A stretch of 34,008 nt of DNA, taken from IMG/VR virus record IMGVR_UViG_3300037963_000405, positions 1 through 34,008 of that record; one strand, 5' to 3'. The notes under the pieces were generated by a model that saw only the letters and a list, made by a program, of their open reading frames with translations, was not told where the DNA came from and did not search any database. The DNA is from a virus. The position numbers and the translations under genes were made by a program. Below, in pieces: positions 13,315-19,808 of this stretch. Position 1 is the stretch's first letter; each line of letters opens with the position of its first letter.

Positions 13315-13449
13315 ATGAAATTAACAACAGTAAAACAAAGACAAAATATTGTAATTGCTTACACAGTAGCAAACACAAAAGAAACGTATATTTTCAACAC
13401 AACAGAAGAGGCACAAAAAAAATACTATAAACTAATAAAAAAAATATAA
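13315..13449 (+). CDS. 44-aa small basic protein
   Basis: The ATG at 13315 is preceded by AAACTTTAAAAA, the leader type shared in this block, and TAA closes it at 13447-13449. The 44-residue product is basic with a strand-like middle (NIVIAYTVANTKETYIFNT) and a Lys-rich helical end (EEAQKKYYKLIKKI). Codon use is like its neighbours. Function unknown. Confidence 0.5.
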   Translation: MKLTTVKQRQNIVIAYTVANTKETYIFNTTEEAQKKYYKLIKKI

Positions 13450-13451
13450 TT

Positions 13452-13541
13452 ATGATAACTAAACTATTTAATTTAATTTATATAAGTGGATTTATATCTT
13501 TGTTCACTTTCACAATTTACACAATAATAAATAATATATAA
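13452..13541 (+). CDS. 29-aa membrane peptide
   Basis: ATG at 13452, two bases after the previous stop, opens a frame of 29 residues closed at 13539-13541. Nearly all of it is hydrophobic (LFNLIYISGFISLFTFTIYT). It could be a one-span membrane peptide. The -7-like sequence TATCTTTG at 13495-13502 lies within it, so the region could also act as an internal promoter. Confidence 0.35.
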   Translation: MITKLFNLIYISGFISLFTFTIYTIINNI

Positions 13542-13561
13542 ACTTTAAAAACTTTAAACAA

Positions 13562-13798
13562 ATGACAAACTACAAACTAATAAACAAAAAAACAAATAAA
13601 GCAACTATTTTAAATAGTGATGAATATATCGTTTTTTTTCAATATAATAAAAGAGAAAATTACGACATAAAAAAAATAAAAACATTTAAAAACATTATAG
13701 AAGATATTATATTTTATACCGCATCACTCGTTTTTATGTCGGCATCTCTTTATTTTTTATGTTATTTATTTAGCATGATTGACAAAATAACACTTTAA
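13562..13798 (+). CDS. 78-aa membrane protein
   Basis: The start follows a duplicated leader (AACTTTAAAAACTTTAAAC). Residues 1-45 are polar and basic; residues 47-73 (around IIFYTASLVFMSASLYFLCY) form one or two closely spaced membrane segments near the C-terminus. The arrangement is that of a tail-anchored protein with its main domain in the cytoplasm. Function unknown. Confidence 0.5.
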   Translation: MTNYKLINKKTNKATILNSDEYIVFFQYNKRENYDIKKIKTFKNIIEDIIFYTASLVFMSASLYFLCYLFSMIDKITL

Positions 13799-13811
13799 AA
13801 AACTTAAAAAA

Positions 13812-14126
13812 ATGATAAATCAAAAAGAATATTTAAAAAATTTGTATCAAGGTTACCAAGACCCAACACAATACGAACAGACAAAGCAAGATTTACAAAT
13901 AATAAAAAACGAAAATTTGATAAATAGATTAGACGAATTGACAAAAAAGTATTTTAATGAGTTTGCGTCTGATTATTTACCACATTATCATGACTCAGAC
14001 ACTGACGAAATAGAAATTTATAATGATTTATTAGATGATGGATATTTTCAGACAAAGAAACATGAACAAATATTTATTAAAAAAATATTGCCAGAACTAG
14101 AAAAAGAATATAACAAAAACTATTAA
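13812..14126 (+). CDS. 104-aa acidic hypothetical protein
   Basis: This protein is rich in Asp, Glu, Tyr and Gln, with a HYHDSDTDEIEIYNDLLDDGY stretch in the middle that could bind divalent metal, and a helical C-terminus. The leader before it (AAACTTAAAAAA) belongs to the repeated type of this block. Strongly acidic small phage proteins can act as DNA mimics, but this is only a thought from charge. The family is not recognised. Confidence 0.5.
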   Translation: MINQKEYLKNLYQGYQDPTQYEQTKQDLQIIKNENLINRLDELTKKYFNEFASDYLPHYHDSDTDEIEIYNDLLDDGYFQTKKHEQIFIKKILPELEKEYNKNY

Positions 14127-14147
14127 CAAAAAAAAACTATAAACAAA

Positions 14148-14753
14148 ATGAACTTACTTACACAAAACGCAAAGATGAAAAAAACATCTAAAGAAAATAA
14201 AACGAAAATATTTAATTTTAGCATACCAGCATATAAAACAAAACAAGGCAAAATTACTTGTCCATTTGCTAAAGAATGCGTTAAATATTGTTATGCTCAG
14301 AAAGGAAATTATACAAGGTTTCCAATAATACAGCAATTAATGGAGAAAAAATATAATTTGACTAAACAAGATAATTTTATTGAACTAATAACAAACGAAA
14401 TAAAAAAGAAAAAAGCAAATTATATTAGAATACATGATAGCGGTGACTTTTATAGTGTTGCATATCTTAAAAAGTGGGTACAGATAGCAAAACAAAATAA
14501 AGACGTTATTTTTTACGCTTATACAAAATCAATAAAATTTTTTATAGATTATCAAATTAACTTACCTAAAAATATGAAAATTATATTTTCTGAGGGTTCA
14601 AAAACAGATAATTTAATAAACACTAAAAAACATCGTCATGCAAGAATATTTAAGACAGTAACCGACTTATTAAAGGCAGGATATATTGACGCGTCTAATA
14701 ATGATTTAAAAGCAATTACAGACAATAAAAAAGTCGGTTTAGTATATCATTAA
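14148..14753 (+). CDS. Phage gp88-like protein with three-cysteine motif
   Basis: This 201-residue protein begins with NLLTQNAKM and has a CPFAKECVKYCYAQKG motif with Cys38, Cys44 and Cys48, then YIRIHDSGDFYSVAYLKKW at 91-109, and further strands (KDVIFYAYTKS, NMKIIFSEGS). This pattern is that of the mycobacteriophage gene 88 family (Gp88) and its relatives, found widely on phages and plasmids and of unknown function. The Cys cluster and repeated beta-alpha units suggest a metal- or Fe-S-binding TIM-barrel-like fold, distantly like radical SAM proteins, though the canonical CxxxCxxC is absent. Confidence 0.6.
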   Translation: MNLLTQNAKMKKTSKENKTKIFNFSIPAYKTKQGKITCPFAKECVKYCYAQKGNYTRFPIIQQLMEKKYNLTKQDNFIELITNEIKKKKANYIRIHDSGDFYSVAYLKKWVQIAKQNKDVIFYAYTKSIKFFIDYQINLPKNMKIIFSEGSKTDNLINTKKHRHARIFKTVTDLLKAGYIDASNNDLKAITDNKKVGLVYH

Positions 14754-14783
14754 AAAATAATATTAACTATTAAAAACAATACA

Positions 14784-15038
14784 ATGAAACCAATTAAAAA
14801 ACTTACAAAAAAATTTGCAGAAAATTATATATATTATAATTACGGATATTTAAAACACGATGTTAAAAGATTAGTAAAAGCATCTAGAGAAACGGCAAAA
14901 ACATATAATTGCACCCCTTTACAAATTTTTTTGTTTATGATAGACGATAAACCAATCAACAAACTTTATACGCATTCTTATGGCTTTAATACAAGAAACG
15001 GAAGAGAAATAGAACAAACTTTTAAAAATAATTATTAA
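14784..15038 (+). CDS. 84-aa basic hypothetical protein
   Basis: This Tyr- and Lys-rich protein has a basic N-terminus (KPIKKLTKKFAENYIYY), a helical centre (VKRLVKASRETAKTY) and an Asn-rich end. It lies between the gp88-like gene and a small helical gene in a tight run. The family is not recognised. Confidence 0.45.
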   Translation: MKPIKKLTKKFAENYIYYNYGYLKHDVKRLVKASRETAKTYNCTPLQIFLFMIDDKPINKLYTHSYGFNTRNGREIEQTFKNNY

Positions 15039-15055
15039 TTAAATAAATTTAAATT

Positions 15056-15241
15056 ATGGAAAATATCGAGAAAAAAGCAAGGGCAAGATTAATAAACTAT
15101 ATTACAGCCCACACAAAAACAGACAAAAACATTTTGCTAGACTTGGCTTTTATGACTCTCAGAGAGTTAGAACAAGAGGCAAAAGCAATTAAACAACAAG
15201 TAAAAAAAGCACGTTTAAAATGGGCAAATAATAACTTTTAA
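15056..15241 (+). CDS. 61-aa helical, basic protein
   Basis: The protein is almost entirely charged helix: ENIEKKARARLINYITAHTK, then DLAFMTLRELEQEAKAIKQQ and a basic end (VKKARLKWANNNF). The second half has a coiled-coil-like pattern. It starts 17 bases after the preceding gene and ends 2 bases before the next start. Function unknown. Confidence 0.5.
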   Translation: MENIEKKARARLINYITAHTKTDKNILLDLAFMTLRELEQEAKAIKQQVKKARLKWANNNF

Positions 15242-15243
15242 AA

Positions 15244-15540
15244 ATGAAAATCATGACTAATAAAACTATAAACAAAGACAAAGCAAAGCAATTAATTCAA
15301 GGCACAAAGGGCCAAATATTTAGCGGTTTATTCATTAAAAAGGATGGCACACACCGACTTATTAACGCTAGACTAGGAGTAAAAAAGCACCTTAACCCAA
15401 ATGCAAAGAAACAGCCCTATAATCCTATTAAATACGATTTAATACCTGTGTTTGATATGGCTAATAAAGGTTATAGAATGATAAATTTAAACACTTTGCA
15501 AAAATTAATAATTAATAAAATAATATATAAAATAAAATAA
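15244..15540 (+). CDS. SH3-like beta-barrel fold protein
   Basis: This 98-residue protein shows the pattern of a small phage family usually called SH3 beta-barrel fold-containing: AKQLIQGTKGQIFSGLFIKK, then RLINARLGVKKHL, a YNPIKYDLIPVFDMANKGYR segment and MINLNTLQKL. The role is unknown; such proteins are common in early regions of many phages. The ATG at 15253 (Met4) is an alternative start. Confidence 0.65.
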   Translation: MKIMTNKTINKDKAKQLIQGTKGQIFSGLFIKKDGTHRLINARLGVKKHLNPNAKKQPYNPIKYDLIPVFDMANKGYRMINLNTLQKLIINKIIYKIK

Positions 15541-15542
15541 CT

Positions 15543-15626
15543 ATGGCTGGCAAACAATTACCTATGTCTAACTTTCCTAATTTCTTTTATGTAATATTAT
15601 TATTACTTGCAATGTTATTGCACTAA
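15543..15626 (+). CDS. 27-aa membrane peptide
   Basis: A frame from ATG 15543 to TAA 15624-15626, two bases after the previous stop, encodes 27 residues: a polar start (MAGKQLPMSNFPN) and a hydrophobic end of about 12 residues (YVILLLLAMLLH). It is the last possible gene before the terminator. It is short, so translation is not certain. Confidence 0.4.
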   Translation: MAGKQLPMSNFPNFFYVILLLLAMLLH

Positions 15627-15651
15627 GAAACAAACAGAGGAAGAAACTTAT

Positions 15652-15680
15652 AAGAGTCTATTTATATAGGCTCTTTTTTT
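15652..15680 (+). terminator. Strong rho-independent terminator ending the small-gene block
   Basis: AAGAGTCTA (15652-15660) pairs with TATAGGCTCTT over nine positions (right arm 15667-15675, one G-U) around a 6-base loop, and is followed by a run of seven T (15674-15680). It closes the transcript from 13034-13066 and insulates the terminase region. Confidence 0.85.
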
Positions 15681-16293
15681 ATTGTCTAATGTAAGCAAAT
15701 AAAACTTATATATCTATATACTATATGACTATTAAAACGCTTTAAAACTCATTAAAATGATTAGTTAAATATTAGTTAATGTTTTGTAAATTAAAATAAA
15801 TTTGTTTTGTATTGTTGGCTTTTTCTTTTTATTCTTACGATTTTGTACCAAAAAGAAAGATTTAAAACACAAAAAGACAATTTAAAACAGTGTTTTTACA
15901 CGCTTTGCCAGAGTTTTTTAAAAAAATATTGATTAAATTAAAAAAAAGGTGTTGTTTTGCGATTCCGTAATGCAAACCCCTAAGGGCTTTTAGCCACACA
16001 AACGTACACACACCAAATTAAAGTTCAATTTTATAAAAACTATGTTTTAAGAATAAACATCTATTTTAAAAGTTTGATATAAACCTTGCGATATGAGCAA
16101 TGATGTTTACTATAAGACGTGACGATTATAAGGTCACAATAGGGATAAACTCTTATAAGAGGAACGAAGATAGTGTTTTAAAATTAAAGTTTTGCATAAT
16201 TTGTGTACAATTCAAAATAATGTTAACAACATGGTGTTCAATTTTATATTATAATTATGAAAAAGGAAAAGAAAGTTTTTGTATTTTGGCAAA
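15681..16293. other. 613-bp region without a convincing gene; candidate packaging site
   Basis: The stretch is A/T-rich with a short G/C-rich island at about 15950-16015. Visible structure: a direct repeat TTAGTTAA at 15761 and 15772; TTTGC/GCAAA (15956-15960/15972-15976); the palindrome CCCTAAGGG (15978-15986); GGCT/AGCC (15985-15988/15992-15995); TAAACATC/GATGTTTA (16054-16061/16102-16109); GTGAC/GTCAC near 16122-16140; and the perfect 12-bp palindrome CTCTTATAAGAG (16150-16161). No promoter with both boxes is clear. Lying just before the terminase genes, it is the natural place for a cos or pac site. Confidence 0.5.
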
Positions 16294-16542
16294 ATGGAAA
16301 AAGAACTATTAAATTACTTAGCGGAACATGATTGCTTAATTGCAGATGGTTTTGATAATGCTATAATTGGTACTGCCTACAACAAAGAAGCAGAGATGAT
16401 TGTTGTGTATGATATTCAAAAATGTATAGAGTCTTTAGTTAAAGATGGAATGAATGATGAAGATGCTATAGAATTTTTTTATCATAACACTATGAATTGT
16501 TATGTTGGTGCTAAGTCTCCTTTATTTATAAACACATTATAA
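16294..16542 (+). CDS. 82-aa conserved-type phage protein upstream of terminase
   Basis: The ATG at 16294 is preferred over a TTG at 16279. The product contains DGFDNAIIGTAYN, VVYDIQKCIESLVKDGM and NDEDAIEFFYHN, ending in AKSPLFINTL. Small proteins with the DGFD-AIIG and DGM-EEAIE-F pattern are frequent in many phages, without known function. It overlaps the small terminase start by one base, so it is co-translated with the packaging genes. Confidence 0.55.
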   Translation: MEKELLNYLAEHDCLIADGFDNAIIGTAYNKEAEMIVVYDIQKCIESLVKDGMNDEDAIEFFYHNTMNCYVGAKSPLFINTL

Positions 16543-16958
16543 TGGGTGAAGAAAAAAAGTTAGGAGAAGAGGCAAGGAAAAAGAGACCTCAACTTGGAAA
16601 GATAGATGAGAACTACAATAACACACCTAAATCTTTGCAACCAAAAAACCATGAAGTAAGGCAAGTGGCTAAGATGACTAGGAAGTCATTGGCATATGCA
16701 CTAGAAGGACAACCAGTAAAAATTAAGATGGCATTAGATATATTGTTTGATGAAGACCCTCGTGCCTACATAGATGCAATAGCAAAACTAATGAACTATG
16801 CTATACCTAAACTACAATCAACAGAAATCAAAAAAGACACTGATACCAAAATTGAAATAAAATTAAATGAAGGTGCAACTCTTGAAGATATTAAAAATCA
16901 AATAAGAGGTCTTGATGATGCAGAAGATATTGACTTTACAGAACTAGATGAAGAATAA
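16542..16958 (+). CDS. Terminase small subunit-like protein
   Basis: This 138-residue protein is charged and helical, with VAKMTRKSLAYALEGQPVKI and KMALDILFDEDPRAYIDAIA, and an acidic C-terminal tail (DDAEDIDFTELDEE). It lies directly upstream of and overlaps by 11 bases the large terminase gene, the usual place of the DNA-recognising small subunit. No sequence motif is fully diagnostic, so the call is from position, size and helical, acidic-tailed layout. Confidence 0.6.
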   Translation: MGEEKKLGEEARKKRPQLGKIDENYNNTPKSLQPKNHEVRQVAKMTRKSLAYALEGQPVKIKMALDILFDEDPRAYIDAIAKLMNYAIPKLQSTEIKKDTDTKIEIKLNEGATLEDIKNQIRGLDDAEDIDFTELDEE

Positions 16959-18390
16959 AAAACTTTTAAAGTTTGCACTCAAAAAGAAACTTTGTGAGAT
17001 GAGTTTTTATGAGTTCTTTAAACAGGCATGGCACGTTGTAGAACCATCAGTACCTCTATCTACTAATTGGCATCATAAATATATTTGCGATATACTACAA
17101 GCAGAGTGTGAAAGAATCATTGCACAAAAACCAAAAACAAAAGACATAATCATTAACGTACCCTTTCGTAGTACAAAGTCATTAATAGTTACAGTTATGT
17201 TTCCAGTATGGGCTTGGATAAAATCACCAAAACTTAGATTTATAACCTCATCATATTCTGCAACACTATCTATTGAATTAGCAACAAAGTCAAGGGATAT
17301 AATATTTAGCGATTGGTTTAAAGCAAGATGGAGTGATGTTTTTTTTATTAAGAAAGACCAAAACCTAAAAGAGAGATATGAGAATAATCATATTGGAATG
17401 AGAAGAGCAACCTCTGTTGGTGGTACTGTTACTGGACAGGGTGGAGACTTTCTTATTGTTGATGACCCCCTATCACCACAAATGGCAAACTCTGCAACTG
17501 AAAGAGAGAACGCTAATGAATGGTATAGGACAACATTCTACTCAAGACTTAACCAAGCAGACATTGGAGTAAGAATTATAATTATGCAGCGAGTACATGA
17601 AGATGACTTAAGTGGATTTTTACTTGATAGAGAAACAAGAACTAAATATAAACACATTTGCATACCAGCAACAAATGAAGATGGAAATATCAAACCAAAA
17701 TCATTAGTTCAATTTTATAACAAAGAAAGTGGACTGTTTTGGCCAGATAGATTTAGTAAAGAAGTTTTAAATGATTATAAAAGTGCTTTAGGTAGTTATG
17801 GCTATGCTGGACAACTACAACAAACACCAACACCCCTAGATAGTGGTATGATACGCAAAGATTGGTTTAAAATAGATAGATATAGAGTAGAAGAAGCAAC
17901 AGTTAACTTTGTTATTGACCCTGCATATACTGCAAATCAAAAAAATGACCCCTCAGCACTACTAGCATATACCTATAAAAACAATAAATGGCAGATAATA
18001 GATTGTGTAAATGTGCATAAAGAGTTTCCAGAACTGGTAAAGTTTATACCACAATGGGTAAAAAAGAATGGTTATACACCAAAAAGCAGAATATATGTAG
18101 AGCCAAAAGCATCAGGAAAGTCTATAGTTCAAACGTTAATTAGAGAAACTGGACTAAATGTTAAAGAAGATAAGCCGCCAACTAAAGATAAAGTAGCAAG
18201 AGTAAGTGATATTAGTGCATCTTTAGAGAGTGGTAGGGTAAGTTTGTTAAATGGCGACTGGAATAGAGAGTTTTTAGACCAACTAACTAAATTTCCAGCA
18301 GCAAAGCATGATGATATGGTAGATTGCTTAGTTATGGCAGTAAATAAGGAGATTTGGAGTGGAAATGGCAAGATAGTGTACTTTAGTTAA
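16948..18390 (+). CDS. Terminase large subunit
   Basis: This 480-residue protein is the packaging motor. The ATPase half shows a Walker A-like NVPFRSTKS at 70-78, a QxxR-type SYSATLS segment at 102-108 and Walker B FLIVDD at 168-173. The C-terminal RNase H-like nuclease half shows FVIDPAYT with Asp324, VEPKASGKS with Glu385 and KHDDMVDCL with Asp455/456. These are the motifs of TerL families with the Terminase_6C type nuclease. The size is normal, and no intein or frameshift is visible. Confidence 0.92.
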   Translation: MKNKKLLKFALKKKLCEMSFYEFFKQAWHVVEPSVPLSTNWHHKYICDILQAECERIIAQKPKTKDIIINVPFRSTKSLIVTVMFPVWAWIKSPKLRFITSSYSATLSIELATKSRDIIFSDWFKARWSDVFFIKKDQNLKERYENNHIGMRRATSVGGTVTGQGGDFLIVDDPLSPQMANSATERENANEWYRTTFYSRLNQADIGVRIIIMQRVHEDDLSGFLLDRETRTKYKHICIPATNEDGNIKPKSLVQFYNKESGLFWPDRFSKEVLNDYKSALGSYGYAGQLQQTPTPLDSGMIRKDWFKIDRYRVEEATVNFVIDPAYTANQKNDPSALLAYTYKNNKWQIIDCVNVHKEFPELVKFIPQWVKKNGYTPKSRIYVEPKASGKSIVQTLIRETGLNVKEDKPPTKDKVARVSDISASLESGRVSLLNGDWNREFLDQLTKFPAAKHDDMVDCLVMAVNKEIWSGNGKIVYFS

Positions 18391-18442
18391 TTTTTTTTCC
18401 AGTTTGTTTAAAAATTGTGAAATTATTTCCTAATATACCTAC

Positions 18443-18450
18443 TATTTTTG
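18443..18450 (+). promoter_or_regulatory. Candidate Bacteroidota -7 promoter element
   Basis: TATTTTTG followed by C lies in the 99-bp gap after the large terminase gene. A TTG at 18415-18417 is 25 bases upstream, longer than usual. It could drive the 142-residue protein and the tail operon. Confidence 0.45.
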
Positions 18451-18489
18451 CATAGTTTTGAGTAACAGCGAAAAAATTGTAATAAAATT

Positions 18490-18918
18490 ATGAAAATTAA
18501 AGAAGTTGCATATTTAAACGACAAACACAAAAAGATAATTGAAAAATTAACTAGAGATGTTAAAAAATACGTTTATTTTGCTACAGATGACTTTAATGCA
18601 GAAAAATATAAAGACTTTATAGAAATATTGGATTCTGTCTTTGTATATTCTAATAATTTTCATGATATTACATATAGAGTAGATAAAGAGAATGGTGTTA
18701 TGGCAGAATTTTTGTTTATAATACCAAATACACTATTTTATACTGCTATTGGCTTTTTAATTGCACTAAGGAATGAAAAAAACGAACACACCATTTACAG
18801 ATATTTACAAAAAATAAGTGGTTGTTGTGAAAACGCTACAAGCGAACTAACAGATGTTCTTATTGATGAAAAAGAAAAAAGAAATATAAAAAAAACAATT
18901 TTACAAAACACGCTATAA
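18490..18918 (+). CDS. 142-aa hypothetical protein between terminase and tail genes
   Basis: The protein has a basic, Tyr-rich N-terminal half and a hydrophobic stretch at about residues 77-97 (AEFLFIIPNTLFYTAIGFLI), then a charged helical end with two adjacent cysteines (GCCENA). It has its own promoter-like element and sits between two functional modules, an arrangement seen for accessory genes. It may be membrane-associated. The family is not recognised. Confidence 0.45.
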   Translation: MKIKEVAYLNDKHKKIIEKLTRDVKKYVYFATDDFNAEKYKDFIEILDSVFVYSNNFHDITYRVDKENGVMAEFLFIIPNTLFYTAIGFLIALRNEKNEHTIYRYLQKISGCCENATSELTDVLIDEKEKRNIKKTILQNTL

Positions 18919-18931
18919 AAAAAACTAAAAA

Positions 18932-19606
18932 ATGATACAAATTAAAATTCAAGACAAAGAATATGATATACCAACAGAGTGGAAAGATATTACACTTAAA
19001 TATTGGTGTGGTTTATACCAAATAATAAATAAATACAATAAAAAAGACGAAGAAGGTAATGTTATAGAAGACCAACACACAGAAGTTGAGTCATTAAGAC
19101 TTAATAGAGATATTTTTATGTATTTAACTGGAATGAATGAAGAACAAATGAATATGCTTGAAGTAGAAAGTGTAAATAACGCTGTAACAACTTTCAGTTC
19201 AGTTTTAGAAAAGTATGAGCCAAAAGGTATTGAAGGTTTTGAGTTTGATGGTAAATTCTATATGTTTCCAAAAGAATTTTTAAAAAGAAGCACATTTGGA
19301 GATTATATAGAAGCAACTCATTTAGAAAGCACTGTAAAAATAATGAAAAATGGAAGGTTTGATGTATTGCCAGAGCAAATGGCTATACTTTGCAGAGAGG
19401 TAGATGAACAATATGATGATGATGCTATACCAGCAAAAACTGAAAAGTTTAGAGAACTTACAATGGATATAGTTTGGGAGTTCAGTTTTTTTTTGACCAT
19501 GCAAAGCATAAAATTAGCAAAGACTTTCCAAACGTATTTAGCGAAAGAAGGGGAGGTGGAGGAAAAAACAGAGTCTCTACAGTTGGACTCTACAACAAAT
19601 TTATAA
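18932..19606 (+). CDS. Tail assembly chaperone (gpG-like, unshifted product)
   Basis: This 224-residue protein begins with IQIKIQDKEYDIPTEWKDIT, typical of the tail assembly chaperone N-terminus (tail-protein interacting), and ends with a helical region (MDIVWEFSFFLTMQSIKLAK). It lies two to three genes upstream of the tape measure, and its 3' end overlaps a second frame by 133 bases with a slippery T run. Together these define a G/GT-type frameshift pair. The chaperone keeps the tape measure soluble and guides tail-tube assembly. Confidence 0.75.
   Translation: MIQIKIQDKEYDIPTEWKDITLKYWCGLYQIINKYNKKDEEGNVIEDQHTEVESLRLNRDIFMYLTGMNEEQMNMLEVESVNNAVTTFSSVLEKYEPKGIEGFEFDGKFYMFPKEFLKRSTFGDYIEATHLESTVKIMKNGRFDVLPEQMAILCREVDEQYDDDAIPAKTEKFRELTMDIVWEFSFFLTMQSIKLAKTFQTYLAKEGEVEEKTESLQLDSTTNL
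19486..19492 (+). promoter_or_regulatory. Programmed -1 ribosomal frameshift slippery site
   Basis: In the zero frame the codons are T-TTT-TTT at 19486-19492 within a run of nine T (19486-19494), a perfect X-XXY-YYZ slippery heptamer. Slipping back by one base joins the chaperone frame to the overlapping frame that ends at 19806, giving a fusion of about 291 residues (187 plus 104). Confidence 0.8.
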
Positions 19607-19806
19607 AACCATATGGATGGCTAAATAGTTTATATATGGTTGCAGAAAAAGGAATATTTAAAATGGATGGTGAAAATAATGTAGATAGTGTGAAAAAATC
19701 AAACTTGTATAAAGTTTTAACTTATTTAAGTTGGAATAGTGCTAAAAACGACTATGAGGTTGCTGTTCAAGAAAAAATACATAATAAAAATAATATAACA
19801 TTGTAA
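19492..19806 (+). CDS. Tail assembly chaperone frameshift extension (gpT-like part)
   Basis: This second frame has no ATG near its beginning and is expressed only by -1 slippage at 19486-19492. After the shift it reads FDHAKHKISKDFPNVF, then a Gly-rich GGGG turn, STVGLYNKFIKPYGWLNSLY and EKGIFKMDG. The helical T-domain-like part ends 2 bases before the next gene. In lambda the shifted gpGT form contacts the tape measure via G and the tail tube protein via T. The ratio of the two forms is set by slippage. Confidence 0.75.
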   Translation, partial: FDHAKHKISKDFPNVFSERRGGGGKNRVSTVGLYNKFIKPYGWLNSLYMVAEKGIFKMDGENNVDSVKKSNLYKVLTYLSWNSAKNDYEVAVQEKIHNKNNITL

Positions 19807-19808
19807 AA

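Noticed and set aside
16100-16312. A 70-residue + strand frame in the gap before the terminase genes
   Set aside because: Its sequence looks random, it overlaps the start of the well-supported gene at 16294 and spans several inverted repeats. I treat the region as non-coding.
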